A stretch of DNA of 64,000 nt from Rhizobium sp. Leaf371 (GTDB lineage Bacteria > Pseudomonadota > Alphaproteobacteria > Rhizobiales > Rhizobiaceae): NCBI RefSeq assembly GCF_001424045.1, contig NZ_LMQB01000001.1:656083-720082 (forward strand), in the 5' to 3' direction. A program made the translations under genes and the position numbers. Under the pieces are notes generated by a model that saw only the letters and a list, made by a program, of their open reading frames with translations, was not told the origin of the DNA and ran no database searches. The first letter of the stretch is position 1. Every line of letters starts with the position of its first letter. Positions 45,860 through 53,762 of the stretch are shown piece by piece.

Positions 45860-46155
45860 GCGGGGCGGATGGCTATTCGTCGCGCGGACACGGCCGCCGA
45901 GCTTGCCTGAATGCGACACTGGCATGGATGGTCGCGACTGCCAAGAGAATAAATTTGCGACATTCCGCACGATGCCTGAAAAAGCATCCGCCGATGGTGC
46001 AAACGCCTCATTATGTTGCTTTGCAGCATTGGTAGGAGAGGTCCGAAGTCGGGCAGGGCCGCTCCCGCCCGCTCAGACTTCTCTGTTTGCGACGCTGGCG
46101 CCCCCGCGTGCCTTTGTCGGAAACAGGCAGATCGAACCATCCGGATGCCGCACGC
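45860..46155. other. Gap between GlxA regulator and DUF1127 terminator
   Basis: 296 bases with no supported gene. GAAGTC and GACTTC arms around a GC-rich core near 46046-46080 form a possible structure, but no promoter could be assigned, so a small RNA here is only a possibility. Confidence 0.35.
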
Positions 46156-46192
46156 AAAAAGGGCGCTTTGCCGTCTGGCAAAACGCCCTTTT
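46156..46192 (-). terminator. Intrinsic terminator of the first DUF1127 gene (bidirectional)
   Basis: A 16-bp stem with one mismatch, AAAAGGGCG-TTTGCC / GGCAAA-CGCCCTTTT (46157-46172 with 46177-46192), ending in T-runs on both strands, 87 bp after the stop of the DUF1127 gene at 46279. Confidence 0.85.
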
Positions 46193-46278
46193 GATCTGAC
46201 TATCGGTTCCTCGACACGGCGGGCCGCTCGCCGCCCGTCCGGCATTGGCCTGTTGTCTCGGCCATCTGGCGGCTGCGA

Positions 46279-46485
46279 TCATGACGTGGGCGTGTTCCGC
46301 GGATCGGTCGTGGAGGGGAAACCGATATCCTTGAGCGTGTCATAGGACAGCGACGCCAGAGCGCGTTCCGCGCGCCTGTCCTGCCAGCGCTTGACGATCC
46401 GATGGGCGAGCGTGGAAACGCCTGCGCGTGCACGCGACCCGAACGAGGGCGACGAGAGGGAAGGGGAAAATCCTGAGATAGACAT
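46279..46485 (-). CDS. DUF1127 small protein 1
   Basis: 68-residue basic protein of the DUF1127 (YjiS-like) family; the C-terminal half RIVKRWQDRRAERALASLSYDTLKDIGF is the family signature (arginine-rich helix, then a short L..DIG motif). The N-terminal half is Ser-rich. DUF1127 proteins in alphaproteobacteria have been tied to RNA maturation, phosphate/carbon metabolism and, in Brucella, to the LysR regulator VtlR. A shared promoter element lies about 80-110 bp upstream. Confidence 0.85.
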   Translation of the reverse strand: MSISGFSPSLSSPSFGSRARAGVSTLAHRIVKRWQDRRAERALASLSYDTLKDIGFPSTTDPRNTPTS

Positions 46486-46557
46486 TGCACTGGTTCCTTT
46501 TGATGAGGTTTCTCAAAAGGTCGCGACCACGAGGTGAGAATGTCGCAACCTTGTCCA

Positions 46558-46809
46558 TCAATCCAACGAATAGAATTGATGCGTCAGTTCAGTATTCTTG
46601 ATGCCCGGACGATCGGAGAGGCCGACATCCCGGCGCACCACGGTCGGCAGTGCCTGTAACTGCCGGCGGGTGGCCCGCCGCGCTGCCACGAGCTTCTGCC
46701 GATCGATCGCCTTCCGCACCGCGGAGAGGAATGCGTGAAGGGAAGCGCGTTTCGGGGTCGTCGCGACCGGCGTTTCCCGCACGTCCAGAAAAACGACATT
46801 GCTGTTCAT
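46558..46809 (-). CDS. DUF1127 small protein 2
   Basis: 83-residue basic protein, a longer DUF1127 variant: ASLHAFLSAVRKAIDRQKLVAARRATRRQLQALPTVVRRDVGLSDRP, then an extra C-terminal tail GIKNTELTHQFYSLD. ATG at 46809 was preferred to one 15 bases earlier because GGGAG lies 6 bases upstream. Divergent from the LysR gene. The coding end overlaps the promoter element of the first DUF1127 gene, which lies on the same strand 72 bp downstream. Confidence 0.82.
   Translation of the reverse strand: MNSNVVFLDVRETPVATTPKRASLHAFLSAVRKAIDRQKLVAARRATRRQLQALPTVVRRDVGLSDRPGIKNTELTHQFYSLD
46565..46593 (-). promoter_or_regulatory. Shared element copy A, upstream of DUF1127 gene 1
   Basis: On the minus strand: ACTGAAC, 11 bases, TTCTATTCGTT (46587-46593 and 46565-46575). 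It ends 79 bp before the start of the first DUF1127 gene. Exactly the same half-sites and spacer length recur at 46880-46908. Confidence 0.7.
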
Positions 46810-46879
46810 GGCGGCTGCTCCCATCTTTGCATCGTGTCTGCTTGCACCTTGACAATGCGCGCCATCAGAGGTTCATTCA

Positions 46880-46908
46880 AACGAATAGAACTCACGGTAT
46901 CGTTCAGT
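46880..46908 (-). promoter_or_regulatory. Shared element copy B, between DUF1127 gene 2 and the LysR gene
   Basis: ACTGAAC, 11 bases, TTCTATTCGTT on the minus strand (46902-46908 and 46880-46890). It ends 70 bp before DUF1127 gene 2 and lies 22 bp before the LysR start. CATCA also recurs at the same distance upstream of both copies. Most simply a binding site for the adjacent LysR regulator. Confidence 0.7.
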
Positions 46909-46929
46909 TTTTCTGATGATGGAGTCGTC

Positions 46930-47814
46930 ATGAACATGATGATGCGGCACGCGCTGCCGATGCTTGAAATCGACGTCCTCAAGACCTTCGTCGCCATTGC
47001 CGAGACCGGCAATTTCACGACGGCGGCCGAGGCGGTCTACCGCACCCCGTCGGCCGTCTCCATGCAGATCAAGAAGCTGGAGGAACTGCTCGGATGCGCG
47101 CTGTTCCTGCGCGATGCGCGCTCGGTCTCGCTGACGCCGAAGGGGGAGGTGCTGCTGGGCTTTGCGCGTCGGATGCTGGCGCTCAACAACGAGGCCGTGA
47201 CGCGCTTCCTGATGCCGGATATGCAGGGCGTCGTCCGGCTTGGCGCGCCGGAGGATCTCGGCGAGCGCATCCTTCCCGATGTGCTCAAGCGGTTCGGCGA
47301 GACGTTTCCGAACGTCACGGTCGATGTGATGATCGGGCAGAGCAACGTCATGCGCAAACGCGTCGAGGAACGGCGCATGGACATCGTCATCTACAACAGC
47401 TTTCCGAGCGAAACGCTGCGGGAGGGCGAGGTGCTGATGCAGGAACGGCTTGTCTGGGTGGGGCGGCGCTGCGGCACCGCGCATCTGCGGGAGCCGCTGC
47501 CGGTCTCGATGTGGGAGGACGGCTGCGTCTGGCGCGCCGACGCGATCGACAAGCTGAACAAGGCCGGACGCGCCCACCGCGTGGCCTTTCTCAGCGCCCA
47601 CACGACAGGCCAGAAAGCGGCGATCCTCGCGGATCTCGCGATCGCGCCGCTGCCGCGCTACCTCGTGCAGGGCGAGCTGGTGGAGCTGGGCCCGCTGGAA
47701 AGCCTGCCGGATCTCGGCACCTACAATATCGGTATCCAGACGATCGAGGACGCCTCGGCGCCGGTGTTGGCCGTGGCCGAGCATGTGCGCGCCGCCTGCC
47801 TCGCCCTCGTCTGA
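46930..47814 (+). CDS. LysR-family regulator adjacent to DUF1127 genes
   Basis: 294 residues. The helix-turn-helix is at about residues 10-70 (LKTFVAIAETGNFTTAAEAVYRTPSAVSMQIKKLEELLG), followed by a LysR effector domain starting GVVRLGAPEDLGERILPDVLKRFGE. ATG at 46930 follows GGAG by 6 bases. It is divergent from a DUF1127 gene and shares with it an intergenic region holding element copy B. In Brucella and Agrobacterium the LysR protein VtlR activates small DUF1127 genes; whether this is the VtlR orthologue needs a tree. Confidence 0.87.
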   Translation: MNMMMRHALPMLEIDVLKTFVAIAETGNFTTAAEAVYRTPSAVSMQIKKLEELLGCALFLRDARSVSLTPKGEVLLGFARRMLALNNEAVTRFLMPDMQGVVRLGAPEDLGERILPDVLKRFGETFPNVTVDVMIGQSNVMRKRVEERRMDIVIYNSFPSETLREGEVLMQERLVWVGRRCGTAHLREPLPVSMWEDGCVWRADAIDKLNKAGRAHRVAFLSAHTTGQKAAILADLAIAPLPRYLVQGELVELGPLESLPDLGTYNIGIQTIEDASAPVLAVAEHVRAACLALV

Positions 47815-47823
47815 GGCGGTCCG

Positions 47824-49074
47824 TTACGCGCTGTCGGTGGTTTTCTTCAGCCACCGCAGCACGCGGATTTCGTCGTCGTTCATCCAGCGCGTCATCGTCT
47901 CGCTCGCGCTCTTGCGCTGGGCGCGCAACGTTTGCAGGTCGCCGTTCTCGAAGTCCTCGAACACTTTCGGGTGGATATAGGAACTGCGGCAGACCGCGCG
48001 GGTGTTGACGAGGGCGGCCGCGATACCATCGACCGCCTCGTTGATCTGGCGCTTGCGCTGCCGCTCAGTCTCCGCGGGCTCCACCGTCGACAGTGCGGTC
48101 GCGGCCATCTGGGTCGCGCCCCAGGTGCGGAACTGGCGCGAGCTGAACTCGCCGCCGGTCGCCTCGCGAATATAGGCGTTGACGTCTTGCGAGCGGATCT
48201 GGTGGCGGTCGCCGTCTTCGTCGAGATACTGGAAAAGCTGCTGGCCGGGCAGTTCCTGCAGCGAGCGGATGATGCGGGTGATCCGGCGGTCGCTGTGGCT
48301 GAGGCGCCATTCCTTGCCCGATTTCCCCTTGAACTGGAAGTGTACGCTCGATCCGGACACCTTGACGTGCCGGTTCTTCAGGGTCGTCAGACCGTAGGAG
48401 CCGTTTTCCTCGGCATAGACCGTATTGCCGACGCGGATGAACAGATGGTCGAGCAGCCAGACGATGGTGGCGAGCGCCTTCTCCATGCCGGGCGTTCGCA
48501 TGCGCAGGTCGTGATCGACACGCTCGCGGACCTTTGGCAGGCGCGACGCGAAGGACGGCAGCAGGGCAAACTTGGCCTTGCCGCGCTCGGCGTGCCAGTC
48601 CGGGTGGTAGCGATACTGCTTGCGGCCGCGCGCATCCTTGCCGATCGCCTGAAGATGCGTCTGCGGATCGGGCGAGATCAACACCTCGGTATAGGCGGGG
48701 GGAATGGCCAGCGCCGCGATGCGATCGACTTCGCCCGTATCCGTAATGCGTGAACCGTTCGGCCCGTAATAGAGGAAGCCGTTCTTGCCCTGCTTGCGGG
48801 TGATGCCCTCGTCAAGGCGTGAGAGATAGACGAGCTCGGGGGTCGGCGTGCCCTCGGGCTGTCCCGTGTCGCGTTTCTTGCCGACCGAAGCGGCGATGGA
48901 GGCTGTGATCTGGTCCACGATGGCTGATGAACTAGATCGCAGCGTGGAAGTTCCCGCGGTCTGCGTCGTTTCCGGCGTCGGAAAACAGAAGCCTGCCGAC
49001 GCCGGCCTGTTCACGATTTTCTTCCCGATGCGGTGAACTTTTCCGGTGTTCGCGCGTTGTGAGGCCGAAGACAT
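47824..49074 (-). CDS. DNA topoisomerase IB (poxvirus type)
   Basis: 416 residues. Relaxes supercoils through a transient 3'-phosphotyrosyl link. The catalytic core contains RYHPDWHAERGKAKFALLPSFASRLPKVR, the active-site Arg/Lys region VSGSSVHFQFKGKSGKEWRL, FRTWGATQMAATAL, and the nucleophile Tyr in VCRSSYIHPKV. The N-terminal 55 residues before the core are Ser/Thr-rich and unusual; a GTG at 48918 would give the more typical 364-residue protein. ATG at 49074 has GGGGAAAG upstream, so it is kept with moderate certainty. Common in rhizobia. Confidence 0.88.
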   Translation of the reverse strand: MSSASQRANTGKVHRIGKKIVNRPASAGFCFPTPETTQTAGTSTLRSSSSAIVDQITASIAASVGKKRDTGQPEGTPTPELVYLSRLDEGITRKQGKNGFLYYGPNGSRITDTGEVDRIAALAIPPAYTEVLISPDPQTHLQAIGKDARGRKQYRYHPDWHAERGKAKFALLPSFASRLPKVRERVDHDLRMRTPGMEKALATIVWLLDHLFIRVGNTVYAEENGSYGLTTLKNRHVKVSGSSVHFQFKGKSGKEWRLSHSDRRITRIIRSLQELPGQQLFQYLDEDGDRHQIRSQDVNAYIREATGGEFSSRQFRTWGATQMAATALSTVEPAETERQRKRQINEAVDGIAAALVNTRAVCRSSYIHPKVFEDFENGDLQTLRAQRKSASETMTRWMNDDEIRVLRWLKKTTDSA

Positions 49075-49113
49075 CTGTCTTTCCCCATCTGGCGTTATTC
49101 AAGGACCCAAGCC

Positions 49114-49272
49114 ATGACCGCAAAGACCATCGCTACCGTCGGCATCGTACTCGTTTCTCTCGTTTCTCTGTCCGCTTGCGGCAACACGATTCGCGGCATG
49201 GGCAAGGACACGGCCAACACCGTCGATGCCACGCAGGACGCGGGCCGCAACGTCGAACGCGCTGCCAAGTGA
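49114..49272 (+). CDS. Entericidin-like small lipoprotein (52 aa)
   Basis: 52 residues with a signal peptide and lipobox LSAC (cysteine 22), followed by GNTIRGMGKDTANTVDATQD, the typical mature sequence of entericidin A/B family lipoproteins (NTI.GmGkD). They are small envelope lipoproteins, in E. coli an antidote/toxin pair linked to stationary-phase lysis; in rhizobia the role is unclear. Start ATG at 49114 follows AAGGACCCAAGCC. Divergent from topoisomerase IB, 39 bp apart. Confidence 0.85.
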   Translation: MTAKTIATVGIVLVSLVSLSACGNTIRGMGKDTANTVDATQDAGRNVERAAK

Positions 49273-49295
49273 TCTGATCGACCTTTCGTGGTTGG

Positions 49296-49329
49296 AAAAC
49301 GCCGGCGACCTCGTGTCCGCCGGCGTTTT
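49296..49329 (+). terminator. Intrinsic terminator of the entericidin-like gene
   Basis: A perfect 12-bp stem AAAACGCCGGCG / CGCCGGCGTTTT (49296-49307 with 49318-49329), 10-base loop, 23 bp after the stop. Confidence 0.92.
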
Positions 49330-49370
49330 CGTGTCTCGCCATCTCGGCGCGATCGAATAGTCTGCAGCCT

Positions 49371-50141
49371 ATGATCCCGAAACTCTGTCTGGCGTTTTTG
49401 CTGATGCTCACCGTCGCTCAAGATTCTCGTGCCGCGTGTCGCATTGTCCGGCACCTCGGAACGGATTACGCCGTCTGCGATGTCGATCCCGCCTCCTCGA
49501 CACTCTCCATCTTTCATGCCGACGAGACCGGTCGCGCCTATGGCGGCTTCACCGCTCTGAAAACCGACCTGCTGCGCGATCAGACGCGTCTCGACTTTGC
49601 GATGAATGGCGGCATGTACGAGAAGGACCTGTCGCCGGTCGGGCTGCTGGTCATCGATGGCGTGGAGCGAAAGCCGATCGCGACAGGCGAGGGCTGGGGC
49701 AATTTCTATCTGCTTCCGAACGGCGTCTTCGCGCTCTCAAACGGCAAGGCCATCGTGCGCGAGACGGAGGCCTATCGGCGCTCGGTCCTGGCGACGCCGG
49801 ATTTTGCCACCCAGTCCGGGCCGATGCTGGTCATCGACGGGGCCGTTCACCCCGCCTCCAAGCCGGAAAGCGACAGCCTCCAGATCCGCAACGGTGTCGG
49901 CGTGGATGAGAAGGGCATCGTGCATTTCGCGATCTCGCTGTCACCGGTGCGGTTTCACGATGTCGCGACGCTCTATCGCGACGCCCTCGGCTGCCCGAAT
50001 GCGCTGTTTCTCGATGGTCACATCTCCAGTCTCTACGCGCCGGAGATCGGCCGCATCGACGAAACCTATCCGATGGGACCGATTATCGCGGTGACCACGC
50101 CCATGTGGCATGGTGCAGGCTCTTCCAGAGTTGAAGACTAG
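49371..50141 (+). CDS. Exported DUF2233 / phosphodiester glycosidase family protein
   Basis: 256 residues with a Sec signal (MIPKLCLAFLLMLTVAQDSRA). The fold is that of the NAGPA-like family: LDFAMNGGMYEKDLSPVGLLVIDG, FATQSGPMLVIDG, and a late LFLDGHISSLY where relatives have DGGGSS. NAGPA in mammals uncovers mannose-6-phosphate; bacterial relatives are likely periplasmic glycan-phosphodiester hydrolases. The three glycines replaced by HI in the DG..SS motif may weaken or change activity (inference). Convergent with the unknown gene following. Confidence 0.82.
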   Translation: MIPKLCLAFLLMLTVAQDSRAACRIVRHLGTDYAVCDVDPASSTLSIFHADETGRAYGGFTALKTDLLRDQTRLDFAMNGGMYEKDLSPVGLLVIDGVERKPIATGEGWGNFYLLPNGVFALSNGKAIVRETEAYRRSVLATPDFATQSGPMLVIDGAVHPASKPESDSLQIRNGVGVDEKGIVHFAISLSPVRFHDVATLYRDALGCPNALFLDGHISSLYAPEIGRIDETYPMGPIIAVTTPMWHGAGSSRVED

Positions 50142-50157
50142 CGCTGAAGCTTGAGAT

Positions 50158-50538
50158 TCAGGCTTTCGGAAAAGCCCGTTCCAACCCGCCGGACTTGGTG
50201 AGGCCGGTGCGGAAGGCCTGATAAGCCGCGTGCTGGGACGAGCGTGCCGCCTCCGTCAGGCGGATCTGCAGCCGGGCAGGGGCGGTATGGCCGAGCCAGA
50301 GGCCGCGTTGCTCCAGCTTCAGCGTGTGCAGGAAGCGTGCACCGGCCGAGCGGTCGAGGAAGCGGTGAAGACCGTCGATCAGGGCATCATCCTGTTTCGG
50401 GTTGTCCATCATGAGCGACAGGAAGGCCGTGTCGGGAGCCTGCAGGCGCTCGATGACATCGGCAACCGCATCGCGGTCCGTCGGCGTCGTCTGCTGCATC
50501 GGGCTGCTCGTGGTGTTCATCGTGGCGTGCGTGTTCAT
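50158..50538 (-). CDS. Conserved-looking protein of unknown function (126 aa)
   Basis: 126 residues, soluble and helical, Gln/Thr-rich at the N-terminus, with a basic C-terminal half (LQIRLTEAARSSQHAAYQAFRTGLTKSGGLERAFPKA). ATG at 50538 has GAGGGG 6 bases upstream, so the start is well supported. No domain recognised. The coding end faces the DUF2233 gene. Confidence 0.65.
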   Translation of the reverse strand: MNTHATMNTTSSPMQQTTPTDRDAVADVIERLQAPDTAFLSLMMDNPKQDDALIDGLHRFLDRSAGARFLHTLKLEQRGLWLGHTAPARLQIRLTEAARSSQHAAYQAFRTGLTKSGGLERAFPKA

Positions 50539-50620
50539 CGGGGTCCCCTCAAGCCGGTTGTCGCGCCTTCATGGCATGCGAGGCTGAAGCCGGACTGGAG
50601 CGTCGTGGCCGGCCACGCGC

Positions 50621-51679
50621 TCAGAGCGCCGCCTTGACCTTCGCGACGACGTCCGCCGGCAGCCAGGTGCTCCAGACGGGCTCGAACGTCCTGAGGAAAA
50701 ACAGCGCCGCCTCATCCCGGCCCCCGTTCGTCTGGTCCATATGGGCAAGCACGCTGTTGACGGTCTGGTTGTCCCATTGGCGCTTTGCCAGATAGTCCAT
50801 CGCGGCGGGCCCGGCCTTTTCCGGCACGCCTTTCGTCACGATCGTGTAGACATCGGTGGTCGGATAGCCGTTGACGACAGGCGTGCTGCAATCCGGCACC
50901 GCGGTGCAGCGGTTCCACTCGGCGCGGTCGTGGCCGACGCCGAAAGACAGTTTGACCATCTCGTATTTGCCGAGCACGGCGGTCGGCGCCCAGTAATAGC
51001 CGAGCCAGCCCTTCTTCTCCGCGAAGGCCCGCGCGATGGAGCCGTCGAGGCCTGCCGCCGAGCCGGAATTGATCAGCTCGAAACCGGCTTCGTCGCCCTT
51101 CAGCGCGCGGTAGAGGTTGGCAGTCGGGATCTGGCAGTTCCAATCCGACGGACAGGTGTGGACGGCGCCCTTCCCGGCATCGGTCGGCGAGGGGAACAGG
51201 TCCGGATGTTTCAGCGCATCCTGCACGGTCTTGATGTCGGGATGGGCCTCGCTGATATAGCGCGGGATCCACCAGCCTTCGACGCCGCCATCGGTCAGGA
51301 CGCGCGTGGTTTCGATCAGCCGGCCGTCCCGCAGCGCCTCATCGAGCGGCCGCTGCAGCGATGCCGCCCAGATTTCCGGGGCAATATCGGGCCGGCCGTC
51401 GGCATCCATCGAGGCGAAGGTCGGCATCGTGTCGCCGGGCACCAGCGCGACCGTGCAGCCAAAGCCCTTTTCCAGGATGAACTTGTCGATATGGGCGGTG
51501 ACCGCGGCCGACCCCCAGGTCATCTCGGCAATCGACAGCGCGCCGCAACCTTCGGCCCGTGCCGGCGTGCCCGAGGCCAGAAAGCCGCTGCCTGCCAACA
51601 GTCCGATTGCCATCGCAAAACACGCGCCGAGGAACCTCCTCCTCCCGGCCTTCCGAAAGATGTCGCGAACTGTCTTCAT
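50621..51679 (-). CDS. Glycine betaine/choline-type ABC substrate-binding protein (OpuAC family)
   Basis: 352 residues, periplasmic, with a long signal peptide (basic KAGRRRFLG then hydrophobic, cleavage near ARA-EG at about 42-43). The OpuAC fold is shown by SIAEMTWGSAAVTAHIDKFILEKGFGCTVALVPGDTMPTFASM, the substrate loop with GWWIPRYI, and GYYWAPTAVLGKY. No permease or ATPase is adjacent, so it must serve a system encoded elsewhere. Ligand probably betaine, choline or a related quaternary amine. An 18-codon ORF (51735 to 51679) ends on its start codon. Confidence 0.82.
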   Translation of the reverse strand: MKTVRDIFRKAGRRRFLGACFAMAIGLLAGSGFLASGTPARAEGCGALSIAEMTWGSAAVTAHIDKFILEKGFGCTVALVPGDTMPTFASMDADGRPDIAPEIWAASLQRPLDEALRDGRLIETTRVLTDGGVEGWWIPRYISEAHPDIKTVQDALKHPDLFPSPTDAGKGAVHTCPSDWNCQIPTANLYRALKGDEAGFELINSGSAAGLDGSIARAFAEKKGWLGYYWAPTAVLGKYEMVKLSFGVGHDRAEWNRCTAVPDCSTPVVNGYPTTDVYTIVTKGVPEKAGPAAMDYLAKRQWDNQTVNSVLAHMDQTNGGRDEAALFFLRTFEPVWSTWLPADVVAKVKAAL

Positions 51680-51944
51680 CAGGCCGACGCCTCCGGCGCA
51701 TCTGCATGCGTATCCACGATGATTGTTTTCGACATGTTGGCGATCCCGTGTTCCGGATCGTCCCGTCGTCTGCGGTGCAGCCTAGAAGCTCTCAAGCAGA
51801 AATCAACGCCGTTCTCGGTCGGTCCGATCGCAATGGCTTCACAACCCCTTGAATGTCTTCTCTTCCAAGTGTGCCTTGTGGCGAACATCTCGCCGGTCTG
51901 TCCTCGTCCGTTTGCGCGTCCTGGTCAGAGGCCGCCGCACTTAT

Positions 51945-51985
51945 GCGGCTGTGGTCTTGCGCGGCTGTGGTCTCGCGCGGCTGTG
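51945..51985. repeat. Tandem 16-bp repeat, 2.6 copies
   Basis: GCGGCTGTGGTCTTGC, GCGGCTGTGGTCTCGC, then GCGGCTGTG. Two full copies differ by one base. Non-coding; likely a replication-slippage product. Confidence 0.8.
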
Positions 51986-52181
51986 CACTGACAAAAACGT
52001 GATCCGATGTCCGCAAGGTAACGCTCTGGTAACTGTCTCGGCCTAAGGATGGTGGCGTGGCTGGTAACAGCGGCTCTGCCGGATCAGGTTTTGCGTCCCG
52101 GCGGTCGGCCAGCCTGTCGGCATCCGTTCGATGCCGTCCGCTTGCCCGCCCCGCGCCGTGCGTCTTTCGGCGTCGAGGACG

Positions 52182-52214
52182 GAAAACCGCAGGGCCCCGG
52201 CTGCTGCGGTTTTC
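52182..52214 (+). terminator. Terminator-like hairpin in the cobQ leader
   Basis: A perfect 11-bp stem GAAAACCGCAG / CTGCGGTTTTC (52182-52192 with 52204-52214), with TTTT on the 3' arm, 60 bp before cobQ. It could end a transcript from upstream or act as an attenuator of cobQ. Confidence 0.6.
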
Positions 52215-52274
52215 GCGCGTGCCGCGTCCGTCGCGATCGATGGCGCATGCTCTTCCCGGATGCTATCAGGCCGC

Positions 52275-53732
52275 ATGGCAAACACGATCATGCTTCAGGG
52301 AACAGGTTCGGATGTCGGCAAGACGGTGCTGGTGGCCGGTCTTTGCCGGATCGCATCCAATCGCGGCTACCGCGTCGCGCCCTTCAAGCCGCAGAACATG
52401 TCGAACAATGCCGCCGTTTCCACGGACGGCGGCGAGATCGGCCGGGCGCAGTGGCTGCAATCGCTCGCCGCCCGCATTCCCTCCTCGATCCACATGAATC
52501 CGGTCCTCTTGAAGCCGCAATCGGAGACCGGCAGCCAGGTCGTCGTGCAGGGCAAGGTCGTCGGACAGGCGCGCGGTCGCGACTATCAGGCGATGAAGCC
52601 GAAACTGCTCGGCGCGGTGCTGGAAAGCTTCGAGATCATCCGGGCCGGCTGCGATCTCGTGGTGGTCGAGGGCGCCGGCTCGCCGGCCGAAATCAACCTT
52701 CGCGCCGGCGATATCGCCAATATGGGCTTTGCGACGCGCGCGGGCGTGCCCGTGGTGCTGGTCGGCGATATCGATCGCGGCGGCGTCATCGCATCGCTGG
52801 TGGGCACGCATGCGGTGCTCGCGCCCGAAGACCGGGCCATGGTCACCGGGTACCTGATCAACAAGTTCCGTGGCGACGTCACCCTGTTTAACGATGGGCT
52901 GAGCGCCATCCAGGGCTTTACCGGCTGGCCCTGCTTCGGCGTCGTTCCCTGGCTGACGGCGACCCGCCAGCTTCCGGCGGAAGATTCCGTGGTTCTGGAA
53001 CGCCTCTCGCAGGGCACGGCCCGCGCGCTGACGATCGCCGTGCCGGTCCTGCCGCGCATCGCCAATTTCGACGATCTCGATCCTCTGGCCGCAGAACCCT
53101 CTGTGGATCTCCGTTTCATCCGGCCGGGCGAGCGTCTGCCGCAAGAGGCGGCCCTCGTCATCCTTCCCGGATCGAAGGCGACGATCGCGGATCTCGCGGC
53201 CTTGAAGGCGGCCGGCTGGGACAGGGACCTTGCCGCGCATCTGCGCCGTGGCGGCCGCGTGATCGGCCTCTGCGGCGGCTACCAGATGCTCGGGCATCGC
53301 ATCTCCGATCCGCTCGGCATCGAAGGCGGAGGCGCTGCCATCGACGGTCTCGGTCTGCTCGATGTGGAGACCGAGATGGCCCGCGAGAAAGTGGTCCGCA
53401 ACAGCGGCGCCCGTTCCACCGAATATGACGTGGCGCTCGACGGCTACGAGATCCATCTCGGCCAGACGACCGGGCCGGACTGCGCGCGTCCTGCGGTCAC
53501 GATCGACGGCCGGCCGGACGGCGCGCTGTCGCCGGATGGCCGCGTCATGGGCACCTATCTGCATGGCCTGTTTGCCAGCGACGCCTATCGCGCGGCCTTG
53601 CTGCGCAGCTTCGGCATCGAGGCGGAGGCCTTCGACTATCGCGGGTCCGTGGATGCCGCGCTCGATGCCGTCGCGGCAGAGCTGGAAGCCGTGCTCGATC
53701 CCCGCTGGCTCGACGGGTTAATGCGTCGGTAG
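52275..53732 (+). CDS. cobQ: Cobyric acid synthase (adenosylcobyrinic acid amidotransferase)
   Basis: 485 residues. Performs four glutamine-dependent amidations that turn adenosylcobyrinic acid a,c-diamide into cobyric acid. The N-terminal ATPase domain starts [20 protein letters not shown] (P-loop) with [10 protein letters not shown]; the C-terminal glutaminase domain has the catalytic Cys in LCGGYQMLG and His in [10 protein letters not shown] at 52275 gives the usual [17 protein letters not shown] start; an ATG at 52260 would add five residues. Convergent with the ClC gene, with no terminator evident in the 30-bp gap. Confidence 0.95.
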   Translation: MANTIMLQGTGSDVGKTVLVAGLCRIASNRGYRVAPFKPQNMSNNAAVSTDGGEIGRAQWLQSLAARIPSSIHMNPVLLKPQSETGSQVVVQGKVVGQARGRDYQAMKPKLLGAVLESFEIIRAGCDLVVVEGAGSPAEINLRAGDIANMGFATRAGVPVVLVGDIDRGGVIASLVGTHAVLAPEDRAMVTGYLINKFRGDVTLFNDGLSAIQGFTGWPCFGVVPWLTATRQLPAEDSVVLERLSQGTARALTIAVPVLPRIANFDDLDPLAAEPSVDLRFIRPGERLPQEAALVILPGSKATIADLAALKAAGWDRDLAAHLRRGGRVIGLCGGYQMLGHRISDPLGIEGGGAAIDGLGLLDVETEMAREKVVRNSGARSTEYDVALDGYEIHLGQTTGPDCARPAVTIDGRPDGALSPDGRVMGTYLHGLFASDAYRAALLRSFGIEAEAFDYRGSVDAALDAVAAELEAVLDPRWLDGLMRR

Positions 53733-53762
53733 AGAGTTACCTCTCTTGTCGTTGACGGTGCA

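Larger units (their letters stand above)
51680..52274. other. 595-bp gap before cobQ
   Basis: No credible gene. It holds an 18-codon ORF overlapping the betaine-type gene start, a 16-bp tandem repeat at 51945-51985, and a terminator-like hairpin at 52182-52214. No cobalamin box was found. Confidence 0.45.

Noticed and set aside
46046-46080. Possible small RNA between GlxA and DUF1127
   Set aside because: Some symmetry and a terminator downstream, but the terminator is best assigned to the minus-strand DUF1127 gene and no promoter was seen.
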